Shown here: piece after piece, positions 21,815-31,109 of the stretch | Position numbering within the stretch: the stretch's first letter is position 1 | Layout of the letters: each line of letters begins with the position of its first letter | From: Niveispirillum sp. | GTDB lineage: Bacteria > Pseudomonadota > Alphaproteobacteria > Azospirillales > Azospirillaceae | Direction: 5' to 3' | Assembly (NCBI GenBank): GCA_016463045.1 | Contig: JAEMSB010000001.1 | Location: 1-34,241 of the forward strand | Length of the DNA stretch: 34,241 nucleotides | Translations under genes and position numbers: made by a program | Notes under the pieces: model-generated | What the model saw: only the letters and a program-made list of their open reading frames with translations | The model's database searches: none | What the model was told of the DNA's origin: nothing

Positions 21815-24025
21815 ATGCGCAGTATCCACGTCTTCGCCTCCGAACCCCCGTTGGATGCCGGAACCGGTGTCACGGTTATGGGCAGCCGTGGGCGCCAGAT
21901 TCTGGAATATCTCACTGGCATCGGTCTTGATGTTACGACCAGCCTGCTGACGGGGCCCGGGCTGGAACATCAGGTGCCGGCGTTGCGTTCGCGCCGACAT
22001 GATGCGGCCGTCTGGCTGTCACCCGCACATATGGCATTGCCACCCTACATTTTCCCCAACCTCCTCCGTGTCGGCGATCTGGCTTCCATCCGGGACCGCG
22101 AGGAAGCCGACCGGGTGGCCGAAGCCTTCCGGGGGACAGGTCATGCAGCGGGCCTGACGCTTGACCTGTCGCATGGCGCCCTCATGCCCCTTGTCCTGCC
22201 GACCGGCGCCGGCGCCATCAATTTGCCGGCGGACTGTCCTGCCCCATTGCGTGTGCATCGTGTACCGCAACATCGGGACGTGCTGATCCTTGGGGATCTG
22301 TCGCGGCTGACCCAGGCGCAGGATGCCATCAATGGCCTTGTTGACCGTCTGCTCGCTATCGGGGCAACCGTGCGGCTGGCGCACATGGCCATCAGTGCCG
22401 ACCAGCCCCCCCCACCCTATCTGCCGGGTTGCGGCGGCGAGGTAACGGCCATTCTCTCCCTTGCGGACCTGACCACGATGCTGGCATCCGCCACCCTTGT
22501 CGTTGATCCGTTCCCTATGCTGGGCGAGCCGGTCTTAGCGACCGCTCTTCGTCACGCCATCTGCGCCCGCAACCATATCCCGCTGATGAACTGGCTGGGG
22601 GCTGGCGACACTGAAACCATTGTCACGGCGCTGGCCACGGATGCGGGACGTTTTGTGCCCGTGCTGCATGACCATGATTGGGCCGCTGGCCTGCAGGCGG
22701 CGTTGGCACCAGCTATGCGAGGCGTCAATGGCCGCAGAGCCGGAGCTGGTCGCTCTGTCACTGTCGTGGTGGGGGCCGCCAAGGGGCGCGATCATATCGC
22801 GCATCTGCTGCCGCTACTTTCAAGCTTGGTCGACAGTGGGGACCTGTCAGGTTACAGCCTGATCGAAGAACAGGCTGATGATGGATCGCCGGTTCTCTCC
22901 CATCATGGGCTGGGTGGCATGCCATCCGATGCCGACATGGTGCTGGTCTGCGGTGATCCGCGGTGGGCCATGGTAGAAGCCGTCCGTCTGGCTGTGCGGT
23001 CGCCCCTGGTTTATGTCGACAGCCTTGATTTCCTGAAGGCGCCGTTGGCAAGGCTGATCGCTTCCGGCGGGCTGTTCTGTACCCCTAATCCGGGGATATG
23101 TTCCGCCTTGGCTTCGCGGCTTGGCGTAGGACGCAGTTGGACCGTGCCGCCGACCGTACAATTGCCGATGCAGCCGTCCGCGCGCCATGGTGCTGCGGCG
23201 GCTCTGGTCATCAATGCGCGGGATGGTCTCGCTCTCGGGGCGGCCAAGGGCCCTGTTCTTTCCGCGATCAGCCGCGCCGTGTCGCATCTGAAGATCCCGC
23301 TCCTGTGGTTCGGGCAGCCCGATGCAGACTTCTTCGCCCATGTCGGCAACGTTCGGCAGCAGGCGGATGCCGATGGCTTGGCTCTCATGCGTCTCGCCAT
23401 GAGTGGAGAACGTGTGATCCCCCTGGGGTTGGCCGCCCTGGATGCCATGGCTGGCACCGATGCCGATATGGCACTGTTCGGTGCCTGTGGGCATCCTGGT
23501 GTCTATTCCGCGTCGCCTGCGCACGTCCTGGGAAGCTTGCCCGCAGGTCTCCTTGTCGACAATGACGAGAATGCCTGGTTCGAGGCGATCACCACGCTTG
23601 CGGCAGCCAGCGGGATTCATGGGTTCGATCCGGTGGCGATCCGCTTGGAACGCGAGATCGGGCAGCTTGCGCAACGGGCGATACTGCCTCTCCTGACGGC
23701 ACTGCCGGTTGATGCGCCGGTCTCCCTGCGGGAGCTTCTGTCCTTTCATAAGATGTTCAAGGAGACGGCCCACGAACCCCAGTTCGACGAAGAGGCTTAT
23801 CTGGAGCTTTACCCCGACGTCCGCGAGGCCGTCCTGGCCGGGGTCGTACCTGATGGCTATTGCCACTATGTCCTGTTTGGCCGTAACGAAGGCCGATCCG
23901 GCAGTTTCACCAACAAACCCGGCTCCTCCCTGCATGATGTGATCGAACACGAAATGCGAACCTGCCGCCTGCAGCTTGTGGAGACACAGCGTTTGCTGGA
24001 CCGGTTGCGCCGGGTGTCGGCCTGA
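21815..24025 (+). CDS. Unrecognised GT-like protein ending in one YPDV/EGR repeat
   Basis: This 736-residue protein appears to hold two alpha/beta Rossmann-like halves, broadly GT-B in style (AVWLSPAHM, LILGDLSRLT, VVDPFPMLGEP, then VTVVVGAAKGRDHIAHLL and MVLVCGDPRWAM). I see no decisive nucleotide-sugar motif, so glycosyltransferase is only a suggestion. Residues about 657-695 form one YPD repeat (LELYPDVREAVLAG, HYVLFGRNEGR), like those in the 361-2877 protein. A short amphipathic helix, possibly coiled coil, ends the protein. AAGGA six bases before the ATG at 21815 fixes the start; the frame is open back to 21743. It sits 41 bases after the giant GT and belongs to the same operon. Confidence 0.7.
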   Translation: MRSIHVFASEPPLDAGTGVTVMGSRGRQILEYLTGIGLDVTTSLLTGPGLEHQVPALRSRRHDAAVWLSPAHMALPPYIFPNLLRVGDLASIRDREEADRVAEAFRGTGHAAGLTLDLSHGALMPLVLPTGAGAINLPADCPAPLRVHRVPQHRDVLILGDLSRLTQAQDAINGLVDRLLAIGATVRLAHMAISADQPPPPYLPGCGGEVTAILSLADLTTMLASATLVVDPFPMLGEPVLATALRHAICARNHIPLMNWLGAGDTETIVTALATDAGRFVPVLHDHDWAAGLQAALAPAMRGVNGRRAGAGRSVTVVVGAAKGRDHIAHLLPLLSSLVDSGDLSGYSLIEEQADDGSPVLSHHGLGGMPSDADMVLVCGDPRWAMVEAVRLAVRSPLVYVDSLDFLKAPLARLIASGGLFCTPNPGICSALASRLGVGRSWTVPPTVQLPMQPSARHGAAAALVINARDGLALGAAKGPVLSAISRAVSHLKIPLLWFGQPDADFFAHVGNVRQQADADGLALMRLAMSGERVIPLGLAALDAMAGTDADMALFGACGHPGVYSASPAHVLGSLPAGLLVDNDENAWFEAITTLAAASGIHGFDPVAIRLEREIGQLAQRAILPLLTALPVDAPVSLRELLSFHKMFKETAHEPQFDEEAYLELYPDVREAVLAGVVPDGYCHYVLFGRNEGRSGSFTNKPGSSLHDVIEHEMRTCRLQLVETQRLLDRLRRVSA
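23783..23899 (+). repeat. Single YPDV...HY..G..EGR protein repeat
   Basis: This unit matches the five repeats of the GT2 protein near the left end (Y....YPDV.EAV..G......HY...G.NEGR). It links two genes 20 kb apart. Confidence 0.75.
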
Positions 24026-24046
24026 TCGAAGTTGCCGCTGGCATAA

Positions 24047-25039
24047 GTGGATATGGACATGGTCAAGTTAGTGACGGGTGTGGCGGGATTTATCGGCTTT
24101 TCCGTCGCCCAGGCCCTCCTGGACGCCGGTGAAACCGTTATCGGCATCGACATCGTTAATGACTATTATGATGTTGCGCTGAAGGAAGCGAGGCTTCGGC
24201 GGCTGGAGGCTCGTCCGAACTTCGTTTTCTACCGCCGTGACATTGCCGATATCGGGCTTGTCGATTTCATCACCCGCCAGCATCCCGATATCACGGAGAT
24301 CATCCATCTGGCAGCACAGGCGGGCGTGCGCTATTCGCTGATCAATCCCTATGCCTATGTGCAATCCAACCTGCAAGGCCAGGTGGTGATGCTGGAACTG
24401 GCCCGTGCGCTTCCGGGCCTGCGCAATTTTGTTTATGCCAGCTCATCCTCCGTCTATGGCGCCAACAAGGAAACACCGTTCTCCGTCGACCATGCGGTCA
24501 ACCGGCCTATCTCGCTTTATGCCGCAACCAAGCGCGCGGATGAGCTGATGACATATACCTACAGCCATCTGTTTAAGATTCCGGCTGTGGGTCTGCGTTT
24601 CTTCACCGTCTATGGTCCCTGGGGGCGCCCGGACATGGCGGTTTATCTTTTCACAGACGCCATCCTGGCCGGCCGTCCCATCGACGTGTTCAATGATGGG
24701 CAGATGTGGCGCGACTTCACCTTCATCGACGATATCGTCGCCGGCATCTGCGCGGCCAGCCGGCGGGTCCCACCGGCCGATACGGACGGGGTTCCGCATG
24801 TCGTCTACAATCTGGGCAATCACCGCCCTGAAAAGCTGACGGATATGATCGCCATCATCGAGCAGGCGCTGGGGCAGAAGGCACAGATCAACTACCGCCC
24901 CTTGCAGCCTGGGGATGTGACCAGTACCTGCGCTGATATCGACAGCAGCCGGCGCGACCTGGGATATGAACCCACCATCAGCCTGGCCGATGGCTTACCC
25001 CGGTTCGTGGCTTGGTTCAGAGATTTTTACGGCCGTTGA
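24047..25039 (+). CDS. UDP-glucuronate 4-epimerase-like SDR protein
   Basis: This 330-residue extended short-chain dehydrogenase/reductase has the NAD-binding TGVAGFIG (10-17), the acidic IGIDIVNDYYD segment, HLAAQAGVRYS, ASSSSVYG (131-138) and the catalytic YAATK (Tyr158, Lys162). GLRFFTVYGPWGRPDMA is characteristic of UDP-glucuronate 4-epimerases. The reaction interconverts UDP-glucuronate and UDP-galacturonate through a 4-keto intermediate, in the cytoplasm. With ugd at the left edge it makes a two-step route from UDP-glucose. The start may be GTG 24047, ATG 24053 or ATG 24059; MVKLVTG from 24059 fits the family best. Its 3' end overlaps the convergent Sel1 gene by 13 bases. It is the last gene of the rightward operon. 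Confidence 0.85.
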   Translation: MDMDMVKLVTGVAGFIGFSVAQALLDAGETVIGIDIVNDYYDVALKEARLRRLEARPNFVFYRRDIADIGLVDFITRQHPDITEIIHLAAQAGVRYSLINPYAYVQSNLQGQVVMLELARALPGLRNFVYASSSSVYGANKETPFSVDHAVNRPISLYAATKRADELMTYTYSHLFKIPAVGLRFFTVYGPWGRPDMAVYLFTDAILAGRPIDVFNDGQMWRDFTFIDDIVAGICAASRRVPPADTDGVPHVVYNLGNHRPEKLTDMIAIIEQALGQKAQINYRPLQPGDVTSTCADIDSSRRDLGYEPTISLADGLPRFVAWFRDFYGR

Positions 25040-26745
25040 GGGTTTCGGCGGGACTTGCGCGAACCCGGCAATGGGCTTTTAGGGGCCTGTGTGCCCCCGT
25101 CCGCGGACAAGGAATGGCTATCCTTTGCGATCATTTCGCGGACATACTGCCCCAGCGGGTCACCTTCAGGAACAAAGGCACTGAGCAGTGCCAGCGCCCC
25201 TTCCGCATCGCGATCCAGGCGCCATTTCAACTCTGCCAGGACAGTCGCTGTCTCCGGTGTTCTGGCATGACCTGACGCCTGCATGCGCTCACGCCACTTT
25301 TCGACTGCTGCACGGTCGTCAGGCCGATGCTTCAGCAGCATCCGAACCAGATTGACCTGCCCGATATGATGTTCCTGTTCTGCGGCGGCTGTGAACAGGG
25401 TGATGGCGCGGTCGGGGTCTTCGGGCACTTCCCGGCCCGCTGCATAGGCATGGGCCATGCGGTACTGGCCCGACGCACTGCCCAGCTCGGCAGCGGCATT
25501 ATAGAAAACCATCGCGGCCGACCGGTCCTGTGGCACACCGATACCGTTATAGAGGAAGGCCCCGTAATTGTAGGTGGCGTCGGGATGTCGCTGCTCGGCT
25601 GCCTTCAGCAGATGCTGCGCCGCCAAGGCCTGGTTGACGGGCACACCCTTGCCCAGCAGATGGCATAGGCCCAGTTGGAATCGGGCTTCAGGGTCCTCAT
25701 CCGCCACCTGCTCAAACAAGGTGATGGCCCGGTCATGGTCGACCAGCACGCCCTGACCGGTCTGGTGCGCCTTGGCCAAGGCGGTCGTGGCCCGCGCATA
25801 CCCAGCATCGGACGCGGTCACGTACCAGAGGATGGCTTCCGCTTGATTGGCGATCACTGCCTTACCGGTGGCATGAAGATCGGCCAACAGCACCATGCTT
25901 TCCGTGTCGCCCTTGACGGCACCGCGGCGCAACCAGGTCTCGGCCTGCCCCATATCCACAGGCTCTCCCCCCAGGCCACGCAGATAGATCAGGCCCAGAA
26001 GGCGGATGGCGCCCGTGATGCCGCCATCCGCCGCACGACGCAGCCAGCGTTGCGCCTCCTTCGGGTCCGCCACAACACCGGTTCCCTGCAGGAGACACAC
26101 ACCAAGATGGTAGAAGGCCGTCTTGTTCCCTTGATCCGCCGCCTTCCGGTAAAGCTCGAAGGCATCTTCCGGCCCCTGACCGGGCACTTCACCAGCACTG
26201 ATCAGCCCTGCCAGCCCGATCATGGCGGCAGTACTGCCCTGATCCAGGGCTCGGCCATACCAATCAATGGCCCCAACCACGTCACGTGCCGCCTCATCCT
26301 CTTCACGGCTCAAAAGCCAGGCCAGAAGAACTTGTGCGTCCACATACCCCTGTTCGGCTGCCATCTTCGCCCAATGGCGGGCTTTGCTTCTATCCTTGAC
26401 GAAGGCGGTAGAAGGCTTGCCCTGCCGTAAATTCGTTTCCGGTATGCCCATCGCATAAGCAGCCGCCAGCCGGGCCTGTGCCAGGGGGCGTCCCGCAAGG
26501 GCGGCCTGCTCATACCAGCGCAACGCCGCAGCCGGATCGGGTAGCGTGCCCTGTCCGTGCCAAAGGGCCTCCGCCAGCGCCAATTGGCAATCCGCATCGC
26601 CCGCCCGGGCCGCTTCGTGCCAGATTGCCACGGCCTTGGACAGCTTTCCGCGGGTAGCCGCCCGACAACCCTGCTGATGCGGGGTGCCGAACACTTGGTT
26701 GAGCAACCGAGGCCAGACAGGAGGCGATACAGAAGAGGGTGTCAT
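25027..26745 (-). CDS. Sel1-like repeat protein
   Basis: Most of this 572-residue protein is built from about a dozen Sel1-type repeats of roughly 36 residues (for example ALRWYEQAALAGRPLAQARL, ELYRKAADQGNKTAFYHLG, GTGVVADPKEAQRWLRRAA). These fold into an alpha-solenoid used in protein-protein contacts. In alginate and similar export systems Sel1/TPR proteins act as periplasmic scaffolds, but no signal peptide is seen here, so a cytoplasmic role is more likely. The C-terminus is basic (RKSRRNPQRP). It follows the GT4 gene at 26781-28028 by 35 bases on the same strand and is probably co-transcribed. Confidence 0.85.
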   Translation of the reverse strand: MTPSSVSPPVWPRLLNQVFGTPHQQGCRAATRGKLSKAVAIWHEAARAGDADCQLALAEALWHGQGTLPDPAAALRWYEQAALAGRPLAQARLAAAYAMGIPETNLRQGKPSTAFVKDRSKARHWAKMAAEQGYVDAQVLLAWLLSREEDEAARDVVGAIDWYGRALDQGSTAAMIGLAGLISAGEVPGQGPEDAFELYRKAADQGNKTAFYHLGVCLLQGTGVVADPKEAQRWLRRAADGGITGAIRLLGLIYLRGLGGEPVDMGQAETWLRRGAVKGDTESMVLLADLHATGKAVIANQAEAILWYVTASDAGYARATTALAKAHQTGQGVLVDHDRAITLFEQVADEDPEARFQLGLCHLLGKGVPVNQALAAQHLLKAAEQRHPDATYNYGAFLYNGIGVPQDRSAAMVFYNAAAELGSASGQYRMAHAYAAGREVPEDPDRAITLFTAAAEQEHHIGQVNLVRMLLKHRPDDRAAVEKWRERMQASGHARTPETATVLAELKWRLDRDAEGALALLSAFVPEGDPLGQYVREMIAKDSHSLSADGGTQAPKSPLPGSRKSRRNPQRP

Positions 26746-26780
26746 TGATAGGGTTCCAGGCAGCAGGGCCAGCTTCTGAT

Positions 26781-28028
26781 CTATCCTGTCGGCGAAGCAT
26801 ACGGAAGCCCGAACTCCCGCTGCAGCATGGTAAGCCAGGCCGGCAATACCGCCCGGTTAAAGTCATAATGGTCGATGACGGTCTGCCGGGCATTATGACG
26901 CATCGCCTGACGCTGACCGGGCGGCATATCCAACGCCATCCCCAGGCCCGCTGCGACCGCAACCGGGTCATGGAACGGGACCAGGATGCCGTTGCGGCCC
27001 TGTTCCACCACTTCCCTGACGGGGGCCGTATCGGACGCAACAAGGCTGACCCCGCAGGCCATGGCCTCCAGCATCGACCAACTGAGGACGAACGGATAGG
27101 TCAGATAAACATGGGCCGATGACAGGCGCATCAGATTGATGAAATCCGCATGCGGGATGGTGCCAAGGAAATGGACGCGGTCCAACGGCAGTTGATCACC
27201 CAGTTCGGCCAGCATCTTCGCCCGCCAGGTGCCCCCATCCGGCGGGGGGGTGCCGTAAGAAACCCCATCCCCGCCGGCAATCACCAGCCGCAGATCGGGG
27301 CGGCTGCGTAACAGATGGACGGCGGCCCGCATCATGATGGGAAAGCCGCGATAGGGTTCCAGATCGCGGGCGATATAGGTGACCAGCGGCATGCCCGGTT
27401 CCAGACGCCGCCCATCCGGCAGGATCAGGGGCTGGGAGGGACCGGGGCTGGCGGTTTGCGTATCAATCCCATCATGGATCACAGACAGTTTGGGGTGCAG
27501 GAACGACGGATGCAGGTCGTGCTGCCAGCGGGTGGGGCTGACCCCCCGGTCAATGGCTGCCATACCCAACAGATGATGGGCATTCAGGCTGCGGACCCGG
27601 GCCAGCATATCCAGATTGACTGGCCCCGGCGGATCGAACCCGACATCCACCCCGACCCCGTGATAATAAAACTCGCAATAGCCGATGATGGGTACGTCCG
27701 GCCACAGATCCTTCAGATAAAGCAGCTCGCCCCAGCCATTATGGCCGATCACCAGATTGGGCCTGTAGCCGGTTTGGGACAGCCGCACACAGGCGGCCAG
27801 CACAGCCTGGCCCCGCCAGATGGCCTGATCCGACTTGATCAGATAGGGGTGCGGGCGGTTATCAGCAGAGACATCCACGCTATAGCGATGCAGGGTCACA
27901 CCCGCCAGCTCGCGCACGGGATCGCTGGCCATCGCATCGACCTGAACCCCCGGCAGACGGGCCAGATACGGGGCCAAATGCAGGAACTGCCCGGGGAACT
28001 GGTTGTGTAGAAACAGTACCTTGTACAT
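26781..28028 (-). CDS. GT4-type glycosyltransferase
   Basis: This 415-residue GT-B enzyme starts MYKVLFLHNQFPGQF, typical of a GT4 subgroup in exopolysaccharide clusters. The N-terminal half contains PNLVIGHNGWGELLYLKDLWP and GYCEFYYHG. The donor-binding half contains IHDGIDT, VTYIARDLEPYRGFPIMMRA, VHFLGTIPHADFINLM and LEAMACGVSLVASDTAPVREV, which carries the family's E..E region. It should transfer a sugar from a nucleotide donor in the cytoplasm. I use the ATG at 28028; the frame is open back to 28139 but those 37 residues look non-coding. It is divergent from the methyltransferase at 28175 over 146 bases. Confidence 0.88.
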   Translation of the reverse strand: MYKVLFLHNQFPGQFLHLAPYLARLPGVQVDAMASDPVRELAGVTLHRYSVDVSADNRPHPYLIKSDQAIWRGQAVLAACVRLSQTGYRPNLVIGHNGWGELLYLKDLWPDVPIIGYCEFYYHGVGVDVGFDPPGPVNLDMLARVRSLNAHHLLGMAAIDRGVSPTRWQHDLHPSFLHPKLSVIHDGIDTQTASPGPSQPLILPDGRRLEPGMPLVTYIARDLEPYRGFPIMMRAAVHLLRSRPDLRLVIAGGDGVSYGTPPPDGGTWRAKMLAELGDQLPLDRVHFLGTIPHADFINLMRLSSAHVYLTYPFVLSWSMLEAMACGVSLVASDTAPVREVVEQGRNGILVPFHDPVAVAAGLGMALDMPPGQRQAMRHNARQTVIDHYDFNRAVLPAWLTMLQREFGLPYASPTG

Positions 28029-28174
28029 GTGTGTCCATTCACATCCGGCGCTGGCGCGCAAGGTGGCGCACATAAGGGGAGGCCACAAGACACAATTGGT
28101 TTGCACCGTCAGACTATGCCCATATGCTGCCCATCCCATTTATGACTGCCTTTATGTGAAGCGGGAGTAGACCC

Positions 28175-29920
28175 TTGCAGTTCATCTGGCCTGATAAGAC
28201 CAGCGAAGCCATCGCCGGAACCTGCCCGGTCTGCGCCGATGCCGGCCCGCATGCGCCGGTCCTGCTGCTGCCCGAGGTCGGGCCCGGCGGGGCAGATTGG
28301 CAGATCGTGGAATGCCCGAACTGCGCCTCCCGCTTCTCCACCGACCGCGCCGGTGCCGACTACCGGGGTGACGAGGCCCCCGACGTCACCTTCGTCCATT
28401 ACTATATGGAACAGGGTGCAGGCCTGCGCTCCATGCTGGAACCGCTGGGGTTCATGGAACCGGGCCAGGGCCGGATGCTGGAGATCGGGGGTGGCTTCGG
28501 CTTTCCCAGCGATTATGTCCAGACCGTGCTGGGCTGGACCGCCAAGGGCTATGATCCGTCGGGCATGGCCGTGCTGGGCCGGGACTATCTGGGCCTGGAT
28601 ATCACCCGCGATTACTGGACCACCGACACCCCCCTGACAGAGCCGTTCGACGTTGCCTATGCGTCGGAGGTGATCGAGCATATTCCCGAACCGGCCCCCT
28701 TCCTGGCCGCCATGCGTCATGCCGTGGGGGACAAGGGTATCGTCGCCCTGACCACCCCCAATGGCGCCGCCCTTAATCCCGGCACGACGCCGGGCATGCT
28801 GATCCCCATTGCCAGTCCGGGCCTGCATCTGACCCTGTTCAGCGCCAAGGGGCTGGAGATGGCGCTGAATGAAGCAGGGTTCGCCAATGTACGGGTGGAG
28901 GTGCACGGCACCACCCTGCGCGCCCTGGCCGCCAACACCTCCCTGCCGCCGCTGCGCAATCTGGATGATGAACGCTATATAGACTATCTGCGCCGGCGCA
29001 TCGCGACATCGGACATGGTGGCGCCCCTGCTGTCGGGCCTGCGGTACCGGCTTTTGAAGGAGCTGGTAAATGCCGGGCGTAATGATGAGGCCCTGGCGCT
29101 TTATGCAGAAATAGCGGTTTCCATGCGTCTGCGCTTCGGCATCGATATCGAAAAGCCGGAAGGGTTACAGGTTCCGGATGCCGGGATTGATGGACGGGGA
29201 TGGTTGGCCCTGCTGCCGGGAAACATCACGGGCCTGCTGTATTTCCGTGCCGTCCTGGCCAATAATGCAGAGGCTGATGCACGGGCTGCCGCCCTTTATG
29301 CGGGACAGGCTGCCTTGGTCGGGGCCTCGCTGCGGCGTGCGATCCGTCCCCAGGGTATCGAGGATGGCGAGACGGAGCTGCTGTCCATGGCGGCCATCCG
29401 GCTGCATCTCGCGGCATCCATTGGCATCGGGGGCAATGCCGCACCGCTGCTGACAATGATCGAACGGGGAGGCGACGACGGTTTGCTGTTGCCCCTCTCG
29501 TTCAGAAGGCAGTTGCGCCAGGCGGTCATTGACGATCTGCGGGCGACACGGCATCCCAACATCCTGTGGCAGGGTCTGCTGCCCCAGGAACCGGAGACGC
29601 TGGACGAACTGACCTTGCTGCGCCGCATCATTCAGGAGGGCATCCCGCCTTCCATCCCCCCCGCCTTCGCCGCGATCGAGGCGGCAGAGGATACGGCTTC
29701 AGTGCGCGCTGCCTTCTGGTCGATCTGGACCACCCCGCGCGCGGATGAGGCACCGGCGACGATCAGCCACGCCCGAAAGTTGACACTGATTCGGCTTGTT
29801 CTGCTTGGCGCGCATGGCGAGGCAGGGCTGTTATTCACTGCCTGGGGAGATCCATCCCTCGCTGAGGATGCCTCCGTGGCAACCGCGCTGTCCATCGTTG
29901 CCGCAGCAACCCAAGCCTGA
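28175..29920 (+). CDS. Zinc-ribbon SAM methyltransferase with long C-terminal extension
   Basis: This 581-residue protein begins with a CPVC ... CPNC zinc ribbon (Cys17, Cys20, Cys47, Cys50), as in many sugar C- and O-methyltransferases of O-antigen loci. A class I methyltransferase follows: MLEIGGGFGFPS (101-112), GYDPSG, YASEVIEHIPEP (162-173) and VALTTPNGAAL. The C-terminal 280 residues are helical and unrecognised. It has no recurring SHW/NGR domain, unlike the other two methyltransferases here. The start is a TTG at 28175 with GGGAG eight bases upstream; no in-frame ATG precedes the zinc ribbon. The acceptor is unknown. Confidence 0.82.
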   Translation: MQFIWPDKTSEAIAGTCPVCADAGPHAPVLLLPEVGPGGADWQIVECPNCASRFSTDRAGADYRGDEAPDVTFVHYYMEQGAGLRSMLEPLGFMEPGQGRMLEIGGGFGFPSDYVQTVLGWTAKGYDPSGMAVLGRDYLGLDITRDYWTTDTPLTEPFDVAYASEVIEHIPEPAPFLAAMRHAVGDKGIVALTTPNGAALNPGTTPGMLIPIASPGLHLTLFSAKGLEMALNEAGFANVRVEVHGTTLRALAANTSLPPLRNLDDERYIDYLRRRIATSDMVAPLLSGLRYRLLKELVNAGRNDEALALYAEIAVSMRLRFGIDIEKPEGLQVPDAGIDGRGWLALLPGNITGLLYFRAVLANNAEADARAAALYAGQAALVGASLRRAIRPQGIEDGETELLSMAAIRLHLAASIGIGGNAAPLLTMIERGGDDGLLLPLSFRRQLRQAVIDDLRATRHPNILWQGLLPQEPETLDELTLLRRIIQEGIPPSIPPAFAAIEAAEDTASVRAAFWSIWTTPRADEAPATISHARKLTLIRLVLLGAHGEAGLLFTAWGDPSLAEDASVATALSIVAAATQA

Positions 29921-29989
29921 GCGCCGGTTCTACCATGGCCCGTCAAGGTCATAGTCCATACGACATATGTGCTGCGCCTGCTAAGCGCA

Positions 29990-30018
29990 TTGCCCATTCA
30001 GGCCGAGAATGCTACAAC
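29990..30018 (+). promoter_or_regulatory. Possible sigma-70 promoter of the RTX-like gene
   Basis: TTGCCC (29990-29995) and TACAAC (30013-30018) are 17 bases apart, each matching four of six consensus positions. It lies in the 190-base gap before the RTX-like gene, which is closed by its own terminator, consistent with a single-gene unit. Confidence 0.35.
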
Positions 30019-30110
30019 TTGAAAGAGTTTGTATCCTAAATGGCTGGGCACTCTGCCCTGAAGTTCTGTTCCGGGTAGCCGGATTTAAGAGATAAGCACG
30101 GGGGTTGGTG

Positions 30111-31019
30111 ATGGCAACGATATCTGGCGGTCAAACGATTGCGACAGTGGGCACGACCGCAGAAGAGAATAATCAGCTTAGCAATCTGCTGCAGACGACC
30201 TTCTCCAACGTGACCTCTATCACGAGCACGGAAGTCGTCCCGACGAGCGCCAACACCGTCACCCTCCCCACACCCACCCTGCTTGGTACCTTCGAGGCTA
30301 CCAGCATTGTCACTCAGGCGGTTTCCGCGTCGTCCGCCGGTGGCGTGGCTGTTGTCAATACAGATAAAAGCGGTTCAAGCAGCGGTAACAGCCTCACCAA
30401 TTTGATTGTTGATAGTAATGCGGGTGCCGTTATCTTCTCCGGCTCCGGCAATGCCAACACGGTGACGGGCATGGTCCTTCCGACGGGCGGCACGACCAGC
30501 CTGATCGTCGGCAATGCCGGTTCTCAGATCGTTGACGGCAGCCGGTCAACGGTGAATACAACCATCTTCACCGGTACCGGTAATGACACGGTCGTTACTG
30601 GCAGCGGCAGTGACTCAATCAAAATTGGTGATATTGGCATCGCCAACGGCGGTGCCGGTGCGGATACGCTGATTGGCGGCACGGGCACGGCGACCCTGGG
30701 CGGTGGCTTGGGCGCCGACAGCATCGTGGCCGCCACGGGCGGCGGCGTTATCATCGGTGAGGTCGGCAACGACAGCTTGGTCGCCGGTGCTGGCAAGGAT
30801 GTGTTCGTCTATCGCACAGGTGACGGTAACGACGCCATCACTGGCTTCAACCCGGCTGCCGATACGCTGGCCCTCGCCATCTCTGGCGTTGATCTCACCA
30901 GCATCATCAGCAACGCAACCGTGTCGGGTGGCAACACCATCATCACCATGCCGGACGGTTCGACCATCACGCTGGCCGGCGTCACGGGGATCAATGTCAA
31001 CTGGTTCACCATCAAGTAA
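30111..31019 (+). CDS. RTX-like beta-roll protein, Gly/Thr/Ser-rich
   Basis: This 302-residue protein is very rich in Gly, Thr, Ser, Val, Asn and Asp, with few aromatic or charged residues. The central part has degenerate RTX-type nonapeptides (TGTGNDTVVTGSGSDSI, GGAGADTLIGGTGTATLGGG, GEVGNDSLVAGAGKDVFVY), which bind calcium in a beta-roll. The segment ending GDGNDAITGFNPAADTL is typical of the C-terminal end of such rolls. RTX proteins are usually secreted by type I systems without a cleaved signal peptide, and none is seen here. No transporter is in the window. The ATG at 30111 is preferred, behind GGGGGTTGGTG; TTG 30105 and GTG 30108 are also in frame. A surface-layer, adhesin or glycan-bound role is inferred. 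Confidence 0.75.
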   Translation: MATISGGQTIATVGTTAEENNQLSNLLQTTFSNVTSITSTEVVPTSANTVTLPTPTLLGTFEATSIVTQAVSASSAGGVAVVNTDKSGSSSGNSLTNLIVDSNAGAVIFSGSGNANTVTGMVLPTGGTTSLIVGNAGSQIVDGSRSTVNTTIFTGTGNDTVVTGSGSDSIKIGDIGIANGGAGADTLIGGTGTATLGGGLGADSIVAATGGGVIIGEVGNDSLVAGAGKDVFVYRTGDGNDAITGFNPAADTLALAISGVDLTSIISNATVSGGNTIITMPDGSTITLAGVTGINVNWFTIK

Positions 31020-31045
31020 GTGCGCTTGATGATCGGATGATGGAG

Positions 31046-31076
31046 ATGGCGGACTTTTGTCCGCCATTTCTTTTTG
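31046..31076 (+). terminator. Strong rho-independent terminator after the RTX-like gene
   Basis: Perfect arms ATGGCGGAC (31046-31054) and GTCCGCCAT (31059-31067) with a TTTT loop are followed by TTCTTTTTG. It lies 27 bases past the stop codon. Confidence 0.92.
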
Positions 31077-31109
31077 TTACGTTCACTTCTCTTTGATCAG
31101 GCCCAGGCC

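Noticed and set aside
28029..28906. Long leftward open frame overlapping the start of the zinc-ribbon methyltransferase
   Set aside because: It is the antisense shadow of a GC-rich gene; the rightward frame has a zinc ribbon and clear methyltransferase motifs.
31074..31109. TTG start at 31074 for the 31110-31904 gene
   Set aside because: This codon lies in the T-run of the terminator of the preceding gene.
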